64,000 nucleotides of DNA. Source: Roseburia sp. CAG:10041_57. Lineage in GTDB: Bacteria; Bacillota; Clostridia; Lachnospirales; Lachnospiraceae. Location of the stretch: the NCBI GenBank assembly GCA_001916965.1, contig MNTL01000058.1:1-64000 (forward strand), written 5' to 3'. Positions 1-6,878 of this stretch are shown here, one piece after another. Positions within the stretch are counted from its first letter, which is position 1. Each line of letters opens with the position of its first letter. The translations under genes were made by a program, and so were the position numbers. Below the pieces are notes generated by a model. It saw nothing but the letters and a program-made list of their open reading frames with translations. It did no database searches and had not been told where the DNA came from.

Positions 1-5
1 CCTCA

Positions 6-21
6 GCGTAGCCCGCTACGC
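6..21. repeat. short perfect hairpin at the window edge
   Basis: GCGTAGC and GCTACGC are perfect inverted repeats separated by CC. This lies downstream of the MATE gene on the minus strand but has no following T-run, so it is not a convincing terminator. It may be the end of a larger repeat cut by the window boundary. Confidence 0.3.
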
Positions 22-87
22 CTACGTTTTTTGACATGCACTTTCTGAAAAATATTCTGCGTAAATGGTTCAGTTATTTAGAAAACG

Positions 88-1422
88 CTATACTAGTTTA
101 TTGGTTTTCCACTTGCCGGAATAGTAGCGGATAACGGGGATAACGCAACCACAGCTCCAGGAGAGGGGCGTAGCGATCCAGATACCCGTGGAACCGATCA
201 GGGAAGAGAGCAGGTAGGCAAATACAATTCTGCCAGCCAGCTCAGTGAGTCCTGCCACCATACAGGTGTTGACATCACCTGAACCACGGATCACATTCTG
301 ATAGCTTTGCATAATACCGGCGATCACATAGGCGACACCAATAATTGAAAGATAGGTGGCGCCTATTTGTATGGCATCTCCTGCGTTGCTCTCGTCCAGA
401 AACAGCTTCATGAGTGGATAGCGGAACAGCAGCACACAGGTGGCAATAGAGATACTAGCTGCCATCATCATTGCCAGAGTCTTGCGCAGTCCTTCATGAA
501 TACGGGCAAAATTGTTCTGTCCCATGTTCTGTCCGGTAAATACAGAGAGTGCAGTACCGATAGACACAATGACCTGAATGGCTACACTGTCGATACGGTT
601 GGCAGCCACATAAGCAGCCATAACAGAAGAACCATAGGAGTTGACCAGACGTTGTACACTCATGCCTCCGAGAGAAATCATGCAGGACTGAAAGGCTGAA
701 GGAAAGCCTGTTCTGATAATAAGCCATATGGAGGAGCGGTCTGCACGCCAGTTAAGCTTTGTGATTCCAAGCTCTCTGCGTTTGCGGTAGAGACTGATGA
801 CGCAGATTGCAGCGGACATGCACTGAGACAGGATTGTAGCATAGGCGGCTCCTGCCACACCAAGGTCACATACCAGTATAAAAAGAAGATCCAGACATAC
901 GTTGACCAGCGAGGATGCGATAACTGCATAGAGAGGCGTTTTGGAATCCCCCGTGCTTCTAAGCAGGGAGGCAGCTCCATTATAGATGACACTGCCGATT
1001 ACGAAGCTGTATATAATGCGAAGATAGGTGATGGAGTAATCTATGACGTCTTCGGGAACGCTTAAAAGTCTTAGAAAAAATCCGGAGGCGAAGATACCAA
1101 GCAGAGAGACAACAATAGTCAGGCTTCCCGCAGTCCAGATCAGGGCAACGATGACCTGTTTTAATTTCTCTGTATTGCGACAGCCAAAGCACTGGGCAGC
1201 GACCAGACCGGCGCCATTACACAGACCGATGACCAGAGCTGTAAGAAAGCAGGTCAGAGTTCCTGTACTGCCAACACCAGCAAGTGCACTGGCGCCAAGA
1301 AAACGACCTACAATGATGGTGTCTGCTACATTATAGATCTGCTGAAAGATATTGCCGATCAGCATGGGAATTGCAAATGAAATAATAAGTCGGGTAGGAT
1401 TGCCTTGTGTCATATCCTTCAT
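88..1422 (-). CDS. MATE family efflux transporter
   Basis: Inner-membrane multidrug/toxin exporter of the MATE family, about 444 residues, the usual family length. The protein has roughly twelve hydrophobic segments in two similar halves, and begins with the family-typical MKDMTQGNPTRLI followed by a PMLIGNIFQQ-like first helix. The start was placed at 1422 because GGAGGT lies 8 nt upstream (1431-1436); the in-frame ATG at 1446 has no comparable site. Members export cationic drugs or metabolites in exchange for Na+ or H+; the substrate cannot be read from sequence. The gene is alone on this strand, and a palindromic repeat element lies 40-230 nt upstream of its start. Confidence 0.9.
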   Translation of the reverse strand: MKDMTQGNPTRLIISFAIPMLIGNIFQQIYNVADTIIVGRFLGASALAGVGSTGTLTCFLTALVIGLCNGAGLVAAQCFGCRNTEKLKQVIVALIWTAGSLTIVVSLLGIFASGFFLRLLSVPEDVIDYSITYLRIIYSFVIGSVIYNGAASLLRSTGDSKTPLYAVIASSLVNVCLDLLFILVCDLGVAGAAYATILSQCMSAAICVISLYRKRRELGITKLNWRADRSSIWLIIRTGFPSAFQSCMISLGGMSVQRLVNSYGSSVMAAYVAANRIDSVAIQVIVSIGTALSVFTGQNMGQNNFARIHEGLRKTLAMMMAASISIATCVLLFRYPLMKLFLDESNAGDAIQIGATYLSIIGVAYVIAGIMQSYQNVIRGSGDVNTCMVAGLTELAGRIVFAYLLSSLIGSTGIWIATPLSWSCGCVIPVIRYYSGKWKTNKLV

Positions 1423-1460
1423 GGGTGAAGACCTCCATTGAATCAACTGTTCTTGGGTGT

Positions 1461-1655
1461 TTACGAAACGGGAGTGGGGAGAGTGACGAATTGTGCTGAC
1501 TTAACCATGCAGCACAGGCACGCTCTCGCTACGTGAAAAACGTAGCAGTACATAAGGCGCTAAAGGACAGCGCCTAAGTGCTGACGTTTTTCAAGTGCCT
1601 GTTTATGCATGGTTAAGTCAGCGCAATTCTGTAACTGGAATAGGGTGTTTCGTAA
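1461..1655. repeat. palindromic repeat element, copy 1
   Basis: Large imperfect palindrome. The 24-nt arms at 1488-1511 and 1606-1629 match 23 of 24 positions, the exception being a G-T pair. Inside them are ACAGGCAC/GTGCCTGT, GAAAAACGT/ACGTTTTTC and an apical hairpin GGCGCT (1556-1561)/AGCGCC (1569-1574). An outer pair TTACGAAAC (1461-1469)/GTTTCGTAA (1647-1655) extends it. It lies between the divergent MATE and AraC genes, with its MATE-proximal edge about 40 nt from the MATE start. Copies 2 and 3 are at 41.6 and 45.2 kb. Confidence 0.85.
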
Positions 1656-1720
1656 TTTCCTATCTAAGGTATATTGTAGTTGGTTATGGAGGATAAACAA
1701 TAAGAAATAGTGATTTAGAT

Positions 1721-1750
1721 TTGTACTTTAGCGACTTTATAAGGTATAAT
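1721..1750 (+). promoter_or_regulatory. candidate sigma-A promoter for the AraC regulator
   Basis: TTGTAC at 1721-1726 and TATAAT at 1745-1750, spaced 18 nt. It would give a leader of about 170 nt containing the hairpin at 1786-1809. Confidence 0.5.
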
Positions 1751-1785
1751 AGATTGTGATTACAGAGGGTGGAAGATTGCATCAG

Positions 1786-1809
1786 AATATGCTTGGAAAC
1801 AAGCATATT
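1786..1809 (+). other. leader hairpin with GAAA tetraloop
   Basis: AATATGCTTG and CAAGCATATT form a perfect 10-bp stem closed by GAAA. No U-run follows, so it is unlikely to be a terminator. It lies in the predicted leader of the AraC-family gene. The rest of 1656-1925 shows no gene. Confidence 0.5.
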
Positions 1810-1925
1810 TAACGCATATGGAGTGAAGTGTTGTAATATTTCCTATTATTTAATGGGGCTATGCAAGCTGCATATAGAATTTTGATAAACGCAATGTTCA
1901 TAATGGATAAGGGAGTGAGATAGAT

Positions 1926-2831
1926 TTGGAAAATAGCGTTATATTTGACATAAATGCAGAAAGGCTGCCTGTGGTTTCCATGACGGATATTGCGAGGGTG
2001 AAGCCGCCTTATATTCATTTTAGAAGGCAGTATCATGAATATATTTTCTACTATATTCTGGAGGGGGAGATGTATCTGCGGGAGGGAGAAGAGGAGTATC
2101 ATCTGGTGGAGAATGACTGTATTTTGTTAGATCCTACCCGTAAGCATGTGGGATATCGGACTTCTGTATGTAACTTCCTGTATGTGCATTTCTCACAGGA
2201 TATCAGAGAGGTGAGTGCTGTTGGGAAAGGATGCATGTCCGAAGGGGACTATACTGATACAGAAGGTAAAGAGCAGGATGGGGCTTGGACTGGCAGTCAG
2301 GATAAGGATATCAGGATTCCAAAATATTATCATATGGATGAGATGGTCAGGACTATTCGATGCAGGGAGATTGCAAGGAATATGACGCAATTGTTCAGGG
2401 GACATGAGCCATATGACCAGATACAGGCAGAATGTCTTTTTCAGGAGTTATTATTGATAGAAGCAGCAGATTATGCCAACAGTATGCATCGAAAGACAGT
2501 ACCGGTGCATGGTAAGGTCAGAGAGGTGATTCCACAGTTGATTACCTATCTAAATACTTCTTATCAGGAGGAAATTTCGGGGGAAATGCTGGCAGAGAAG
2601 TATCATTATCATTTTGATTATCTGAACAGGCAGTTTACAAAGTGGACAGACAAAACGATATTTCATTATCTGAATACGGTGCGTGTGGAACGTGCCAGAC
2701 AGTTATTGATGACGGGCTTCTATTCCATGGAGGAGATTGCGGCACAGACAGGCTTTCGTGATGTCTATTATTTTAGCCGCGTATTTAAGAAATATACCGG
2801 CATAACACCGGGGCAGGTCAGGGAGGAGTAG
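1926..2831 (+). CDS. AraC family transcriptional regulator
   Basis: DNA-binding regulator of 301 residues. The N-terminal half is a cupin-type effector domain (PYIHFRRQYHEYIFYYILEG, then a DCILLDP strand typical of sugar-responsive members). The C-terminal ~100 residues carry two helix-turn-helix motifs (SGEMLAEKYHYHFDYLNRQF and MEEIAAQTGFRDVYYFSRVF). The start is a TTG at 1926 preceded by GGGAGTGAG; an ATG at 1980 would remove the beginning of the effector domain. The gene overlaps the convergent metallophosphoesterase gene by 14 bp. No sugar gene is adjacent, so the target is unknown. It could act on the divergent MATE gene, but that is inference only. Confidence 0.88.
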   Translation: MENSVIFDINAERLPVVSMTDIARVKPPYIHFRRQYHEYIFYYILEGEMYLREGEEEYHLVENDCILLDPTRKHVGYRTSVCNFLYVHFSQDIREVSAVGKGCMSEGDYTDTEGKEQDGAWTGSQDKDIRIPKYYHMDEMVRTIRCREIARNMTQLFRGHEPYDQIQAECLFQELLLIEAADYANSMHRKTVPVHGKVREVIPQLITYLNTSYQEEISGEMLAEKYHYHFDYLNRQFTKWTDKTIFHYLNTVRVERARQLLMTGFYSMEEIAAQTGFRDVYYFSRVFKKYTGITPGQVREE

Positions 2832-3669
2832 AGCCTAGTTCCAGAAGTGGGAGAGGACCTGCCAATGGTGTCCTGGCTACATAGAGTGAATTGTCTGGTC
2901 TGGTTTCCATCGACCATTTCACGAGGGTAATGGCGCCATTCTCGATTTCAAGACAGGTAATGCAGCGAGGATGGACACAGCTTCCGGTATTGAAATAATG
3001 GGTGGTATTGTTACCAAGAGCAGGTCTGTGAGTATGTCCTGTAATAAGATAGCAGTTATGATGGATTGCCCAGTGTGAGAGACGTTTCTCACTTTGACTG
3101 CGCCGCTTATAATTCCTGGCAGCACTGGTAGGATCAAGGACACCCATTTGTTCCAGCGGCTTCCAGAGGTAACGAACAAGGAAACGTGAGAGTCTCCATA
3201 ACGTAGAATTAAGCATATCTGCCTGATGCCCATGTGTCAGGTAAAATTCCAGGCAAGGAGCTTGAGTGCCGAAATCACATACCTTCAGAATTAACCCTTC
3301 CAGATGTGGCATCTCAGAACTGCCTTTTAATACATGATCGTGATTACCATAAAGCTGATATAGTCTGCCTTCACTGGCAAACAGGGAGAGCAGCCAGAAG
3401 ACATTACTATGGATTTCGCGGATGGCAGTAAGACTGCGGTTCTCCCATAATTCATCGCCATCACCCAGTTCAATATAAGTAAATCCCAGTTTATAATAAG
3501 ATTGCAATGCGGCAAAATACAAATGTTGATTCTTTAAAAAATTGTCATTGGAGTTACCGACGCCACGATGACAGTCACTGATCAGTACAATGCGTGAGTG
3601 GGGAGTAAGAGCAAGAACCGGGGCAGTACGGAAGCTTTTATCCAGCCTGATGTCACACAGATTTCTCAT
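2818..3669 (-). CDS. calcineurin-like metallophosphoesterase
   Basis: Probable cytoplasmic metal-dependent phosphohydrolase of about 283 residues. The metal-ligand motifs appear in order: SDCHRG (D-x-H), GDGDELW, GNHD and GHTH, as in the calcineurin-like superfamily including LpxH/YfcE-type enzymes. The substrate is not evident; a Gram-positive cell lacks the lipid A pathway, so an LpxH role is unlikely. The ATG at 3669 is preferred over the GTG three codons upstream because GGAAG lies 8 nt before it. The start overlaps the stop of the upstream DUF4474 gene as ATGA, indicating translational coupling. The 3' end overlaps the convergent AraC gene by 14 bp. Confidence 0.85.
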   Translation of the reverse strand: MRNLCDIRLDKSFRTAPVLALTPHSRIVLISDCHRGVGNSNDNFLKNQHLYFAALQSYYKLGFTYIELGDGDELWENRSLTAIREIHSNVFWLLSLFASEGRLYQLYGNHDHVLKGSSEMPHLEGLILKVCDFGTQAPCLEFYLTHGHQADMLNSTLWRLSRFLVRYLWKPLEQMGVLDPTSAARNYKRRSQSEKRLSHWAIHHNCYLITGHTHRPALGNNTTHYFNTGSCVHPRCITCLEIENGAITLVKWSMETRPDNSLYVARTPLAGPLPLLELGSTPP

Positions 3670-4571
3670 AAGCGACACTTCCTTTTACCTTTTTTGTGAC
3701 ATTTATGTCGTTTCTTATCACGAAACAGAAGACGGATGGACACAGGAAGGTAATAATACAGATACAGCAGACGGTCAAGGGAGGCTGTAAAGGGCTTCGT
3801 AATCCATATAAATAAATGACACATGTGTCGATTTTTCCATTGAGTAATGCGGCAGATCCATTTTTGTATGCCGGACAGCAGACAGGAGGAACAGTAGTCA
3901 AAATGAATCATGACCTGCAAACCGTATACCCGGTAAAGGCATTTTCCGGAAGTATCCAGAACATTGGCATAGGCAGCCAGCATTGACATATTAGGGAAGG
4001 TAATACGGACATCCATGGAAAGATCATAAGGCTGTGCATAGTTTCCCATATCAAAGGCAGTCGCCCACCAGTGTCTGGTGCAGATATGTGCCAGGGGGCT
4101 ATTTTGATAGAAAAGGTCAATAGAGATTGGAAGCATTTCCTGATCTTCGATACTGTGGAAAAGAGTGGTGCGAAGCTGAGACTGGGCAACCAGGAAATCG
4201 GCTTTGTAAATTCCAACTTCACAGCCAAGATTGATGCCATATTGTCCTTTCCAGAGTTCTATAAGCCAGGTGCGTCCGCCGTAGTCAAAATAAATGGGCA
4301 GGCAGTCAAAGACCATGCCAAACCGTGGCGCATAATAATCATAGAGTGCTGTATAGCCAAAGGCTCGCTGCGGGGCATCAATGGTAGTAGAGAAAATATC
4401 CTGACAGGGAATGTAGGTGTAACCAAAGGGTTCAATCAGACTGGTGATTTGTTCCAGTTTCTCATCACAGGACATGGAACAGATTCTTTTGCATATTTTT
4501 TTCTTACGGTGATGATGAAAGAGTGAGAGGAACAGGACGAGGAGAAGCAGAATGCCGACAAGAAAGTACAT
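3666..4571 (-). CDS. DUF4474 domain membrane-anchored protein
   Basis: 301 residues with one N-terminal membrane helix (FLVGILLLLVLFLSLF) followed by a basic HHHRKKK stretch, so the bulk is probably cytoplasmic or close to the membrane. The middle matches my recollection of the DUF4474 family, with blocks such as FGYTYIPCQDIFSTTIDAPQ, MVFDCLPIYFDYGG and WLIELWKGQYGIN. The function of the family is unknown. The C-terminus is unusually basic and rich in Cys and Lys. RBS AAAGGAG precedes the ATG at 4571. It is the first gene of a two-gene operon with the metallophosphoesterase (4-nt ATGA overlap), which suggests a shared process. Confidence 0.75.
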   Translation of the reverse strand: MYFLVGILLLLVLFLSLFHHHRKKKICKRICSMSCDEKLEQITSLIEPFGYTYIPCQDIFSTTIDAPQRAFGYTALYDYYAPRFGMVFDCLPIYFDYGGRTWLIELWKGQYGINLGCEVGIYKADFLVAQSQLRTTLFHSIEDQEMLPISIDLFYQNSPLAHICTRHWWATAFDMGNYAQPYDLSMDVRITFPNMSMLAAYANVLDTSGKCLYRVYGLQVMIHFDYCSSCLLSGIQKWICRITQWKNRHMCHLFIWITKPFTASLDRLLYLYYYLPVSIRLLFRDKKRHKCHKKGKRKCRL

Positions 4572-4650
4572 AGTATGGCTCCTTTTGCGCTTTTTCTATA
4601 TTTTATGAAAAAATTGAAAAAAGTTGAAGAAAAAGCAAAACGGCATTCGT

Positions 4651-4690
4651 TATAATAAATGTAAGGCGATATCGAATTACAGACAGGAGG
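4651..4690 (+). promoter_or_regulatory. promoter -10 and strong RBS defining the sigma factor start
   Basis: TATAAT at 4651-4656 (possible -35 TTGAAG at 4624-4629, spacing 21) and a strong AGGAGG at 4685-4690. The RBS is 8 nt before codon ATT at 4699. No ATG, GTG or TTG lies at a usable distance in frame. Confidence 0.55.
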
Positions 4691-4698
4691 TGGATAAA

Positions 4699-5229
4699 AT
4701 TAGTGACGAAGAGCAGTTGTCATACTGGCTGGATACTTATCAGAATCTGATATTCAGTATCTGCTATAAAATGACAGGTAATTATTTTGATGCGGAGGAT
4801 CTGACGCAGGACACTTTTTTATCCGCTTACAGGAACATAGCCAGGTTTGATGGCAGAAATGAGAAGGCATGGCTGGCAAGAATCGCTACCAATAAGTGTC
4901 TGGATTACAAGAGAAAAAGTGCAGCAGGGGAAATTCCGACAGAAGATGAATTCTTTGCGGCAAGACAGGATACTTCATCGGATGGCAGCAGTGAAGATGC
5001 CTGCCTGCAGACGATGGTGATGGAGGAGCTGCAGCAATGCTGTGACAGCCTAAAGCCTCCATATGATGAGATAGCCAATCGCTTCTTCTATAAGGAACAG
5101 AGTGTGGCGCAGATCGCACAGGAACTTGACAGGAATGAGAAGACGGTGCAGACACAGGTGTATCGGGCAAGAGCAATGTTAAAGAAGCTGTATGGTAAAG
5201 TGCAGGGAAGGGAGATCAGGCATGGATAA
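4699..5229 (+). CDS. ECF-type RNA polymerase sigma factor
   Basis: Extracytoplasmic-function sigma factor of about 176 residues. Region 2 is clear (FSICYKMTGNYFDAEDLTQD), and region 4 carries the helix-turn-helix (QSVAQIAQELDRNEKTVQTQ, then VYRARAMLKKLY). The reading frame is open back to a TTG at 4624, but that lies upstream of a TATAAT box. The best ribosome site points to an ATT codon at 4699, so the true start is uncertain and may be non-canonical. The gene heads an operon with a short membrane protein that overlaps its end by 8 bp, the arrangement expected for a sigma/anti-sigma pair, plus two small membrane proteins. A cell-envelope stress role is inferred from context. Confidence 0.85.
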   Translation: MSDEEQLSYWLDTYQNLIFSICYKMTGNYFDAEDLTQDTFLSAYRNIARFDGRNEKAWLARIATNKCLDYKRKSAAGEIPTEDEFFAARQDTSSDGSSEDACLQTMVMEELQQCCDSLKPPYDEIANRFFYKEQSVAQIAQELDRNEKTVQTQVYRARAMLKKLYGKVQGREIRHG

Positions 5230-5590
5230 ACATACACAGATGACAGATTATGAATTAGAGCTTCTGATCAATGAAGTCGAAGGTACACAAATGCTGGAAG
5301 CTCCCAAAAGATTAAAGGACGAAGTACTGATGAAGAGTCGCAGCATACAGACACAGACTGCCAGACAGGTGACTAAAGCATCTGTCAGAGTCGAGCTGTT
5401 CCTGTATGGACTAAAGACAGCGGTTGCGGTAGCAATTGCGATTCTGCTGTTTGGTGTCGTGAACCAGGGGACTGTGGAAGGAATGATTCCAAGTGCTGAT
5501 GCAATGGAACGGATAGAAACGAACTGGGAAGAAAGCAATGTAGGCAGAGCCTTGCAATGGATAGGTCAGATTGGAAAGGAAGAGGAATAG
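5222..5590 (+). CDS. putative anti-sigma factor, single-pass membrane protein
   Basis: 122 residues. A soluble N-terminal segment with many acidic and charged residues (DYELELLINEVEGTQMLEAP) precedes one membrane helix around residues 65-85 (LKTAVAVAIAILLFGVV) and a short external tail. Size, topology and the 8-bp overlap with the sigma gene fit an anti-sigma factor, although no zinc-binding HxxxCxxC motif is visible. The start at 5222 has AGGGAG about 8 nt upstream. The assignment rests on context more than sequence. Confidence 0.6.
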   Translation: MDKHTQMTDYELELLINEVEGTQMLEAPKRLKDEVLMKSRSIQTQTARQVTKASVRVELFLYGLKTAVAVAIAILLFGVVNQGTVEGMIPSADAMERIETNWEESNVGRALQWIGQIGKEEE

Positions 5591-5591
5591 A

Positions 5592-6140
5592 ATGATGCGG
5601 ATGCGTAAAGGAAATGGATTTTGGAGATTTTGTTTTTCACTGCTGCCGGGAGCTGGTGAGATGTATATGGGATTTATGAAGCAGGGAGCAATGCTGATGA
5701 CTTTGTTCTTTGGCTGTGGGGCTTTAAGCGGCTGGCTGAACCTGGACATATTTGGCTATGTACTGCCTGTGATATGGTTCTATGGCTTTTTCCATGTACA
5801 CAATCTGGCAGGACTTCCGAATGAGGAATTCTACAGTGTGGAGGACACCTTCAATATAGGTGAGTGGAAGTTTTTTGATGTAATTGGACAGGAAAGATGC
5901 AGAAAGTATTTTGCATGGGCATTGATACTGATAGGCTGTGCGGGATTATGGAAGATCGTTACCAATTCCGTGAACAGGGTGTTATGTTACTTTGATATTT
6001 CCACGCAGCTGTGGAAAAACGTGACCGGAGAAATTCCACAGGTTGTCTTCTCTGTCATTATTATTTATATCGGTGTGCAGATGATAAAGGGCAAGAAGCA
6101 GCAGCTGGAGGATAAGGAGCGTGAGGAACATGACGCATAG
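5592..6140 (+). CDS. small multi-pass membrane protein, TM2-like
   Basis: 182 residues with four or five hydrophobic segments. The opening block LLPGAGEMYMGFMKQGAMLM resembles the TM2-type motif, where a Pro-Gly-Xaa-Gly turn precedes a helix. The function is unknown. The ATG at 5592 follows AAGGAAGAGG and comes one base after the stop of the upstream anti-sigma-like gene, so the two are probably translationally linked. The 3' end overlaps the next gene by 11 bp. It is probably part of the sigma factor's own regulon. Confidence 0.6.
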   Translation: MMRMRKGNGFWRFCFSLLPGAGEMYMGFMKQGAMLMTLFFGCGALSGWLNLDIFGYVLPVIWFYGFFHVHNLAGLPNEEFYSVEDTFNIGEWKFFDVIGQERCRKYFAWALILIGCAGLWKIVTNSVNRVLCYFDISTQLWKNVTGEIPQVVFSVIIIYIGVQMIKGKKQQLEDKEREEHDA

Positions 6141-6423
6141 AGTGGGAACCATTACGCTTGGAGTCACAATGATCTCTATCGGAGTAATCTATCTGTTACA
6201 GCTATTCTTCCATATATTGGACTATATGTGGATATGGAAGCTCTGGCCTGTGATTTTTATCATGCTTGGTGTGGAAATCCTGGTATCAAATGTCAGAAGT
6301 GGTGGACAATTTATCTATGATAAGGCAGGAATCGTACTGATCTTCGTGCTGAGTGGCTTCGCATTCTTCATGGCAGTTCTGGAAAAGGCAGTAGAAGCCG
6401 GCGGAAGAATATGGATTGGATAA
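6130..6423 (+). CDS. LiaI/LiaF-like (DUF5668-type) membrane protein
   Basis: 97 residues with three hydrophobic helices. The segment ending IWKLWPVIFIMLGVEILVS is the characteristic WPv(I/L)xxxG-EIL block of LiaF N-terminal and DUF5668 membrane regions. LiaF homologues modulate envelope-stress signalling; this one lacks the soluble C-terminal domain. ATG at 6130 overlaps the previous gene's end by 11 bp. Last gene of the sigma operon. Confidence 0.6.
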   Translation: MTHRVGTITLGVTMISIGVIYLLQLFFHILDYMWIWKLWPVIFIMLGVEILVSNVRSGGQFIYDKAGIVLIFVLSGFAFFMAVLEKAVEAGGRIWIG

Positions 6424-6509
6424 AAGGCACTATACTCTACTTAATCTCACTTTAGAACATACTTTAAGTGAAAAATAATAGTATCTATAATTGATTTTTA
6501 CAATAAAAA

Positions 6510-6632
6510 ATGACAGGAACGAGGTATGCAGTGTATCCGACTTTGATCACAACGTATGGGCTGGTAGAAAATTCATATGCAGCCAATATTCAGTCGGTTG
6601 TTTTGCTGGATGATCTGTTTGCACCGGGCTGA
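6510..6632 (+). pseudogene. remnant of the C-terminal end of an AAA ATPase
   Basis: A 40-residue open frame contains YPTLITTYGLVENSYAANIQ and then SVVLLDDLFA. From memory this matches the extreme C-terminus of the archaeal-type AAA ATPases (DUF234-like) common in Lachnospiraceae. No ribosome site or upstream coding sequence for the remaining ~400 residues exists, so it is a relic left by deletion. It explains part of the 455-bp gap between the sigma operon and the sugar transporter. Confidence 0.55.
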
Positions 6633-6696
6633 AACAGACTTTATGGCATTCTGGCGGAACGGAAATAGCAAAATGTATAGGATATAGATATGCAAA

Positions 6697-6727
6697 GTCA
6701 AAAAAATAATCATAATGTCAAAAATAT
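6697..6727 (+). promoter_or_regulatory. direct repeats upstream of the sugar transporter promoter
   Basis: GTCAAAAA occurs at 6697-6704 and GTCAAAAAT at 6717-6725, exactly 20 bp apart, about two helical turns. They end about 45 bp upstream of the -35 at 6768. The spacing suits AraC-type response regulators such as the YesN homologue encoded downstream. Operator status is inferred. Confidence 0.35.
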
Positions 6728-6767
6728 TTATAATAAAAGCAATCAAAACATATAAATAAATAATAAG

Positions 6768-6796
6768 TTGCACAAAAAATTAATAGTTTATATAAA
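6768..6796 (+). promoter_or_regulatory. candidate promoter of the galactose transporter operon
   Basis: TTGCAC at 6768-6773 and TATAAA at 6791-6796 with a 17-nt spacer. A second, better -10 (TATAAT, 6829-6834) has no good -35 and could be an activator-dependent alternative. The leader runs to the RBS AAGGAGGA at 6863-6870. Confidence 0.5.
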
Positions 6797-6878
6797 AATT
6801 TTCTATGTAATCTTTCTGCTTTGGATAATATAATGAGGTTACTCAATAACAAGTACACTTCAAAGGAGGAAGTTATTT

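Noticed and set aside
1..60. Possible fourth copy of the palindromic element at the window start (ACGTTTTTTGACATGCAC resembles the 3' half of the family).
   Set aside because: The match is short and the conserved ACAGGCAC/GTGCCTGT and arm sequences are missing; only the small GCGTAGC hairpin is solid.
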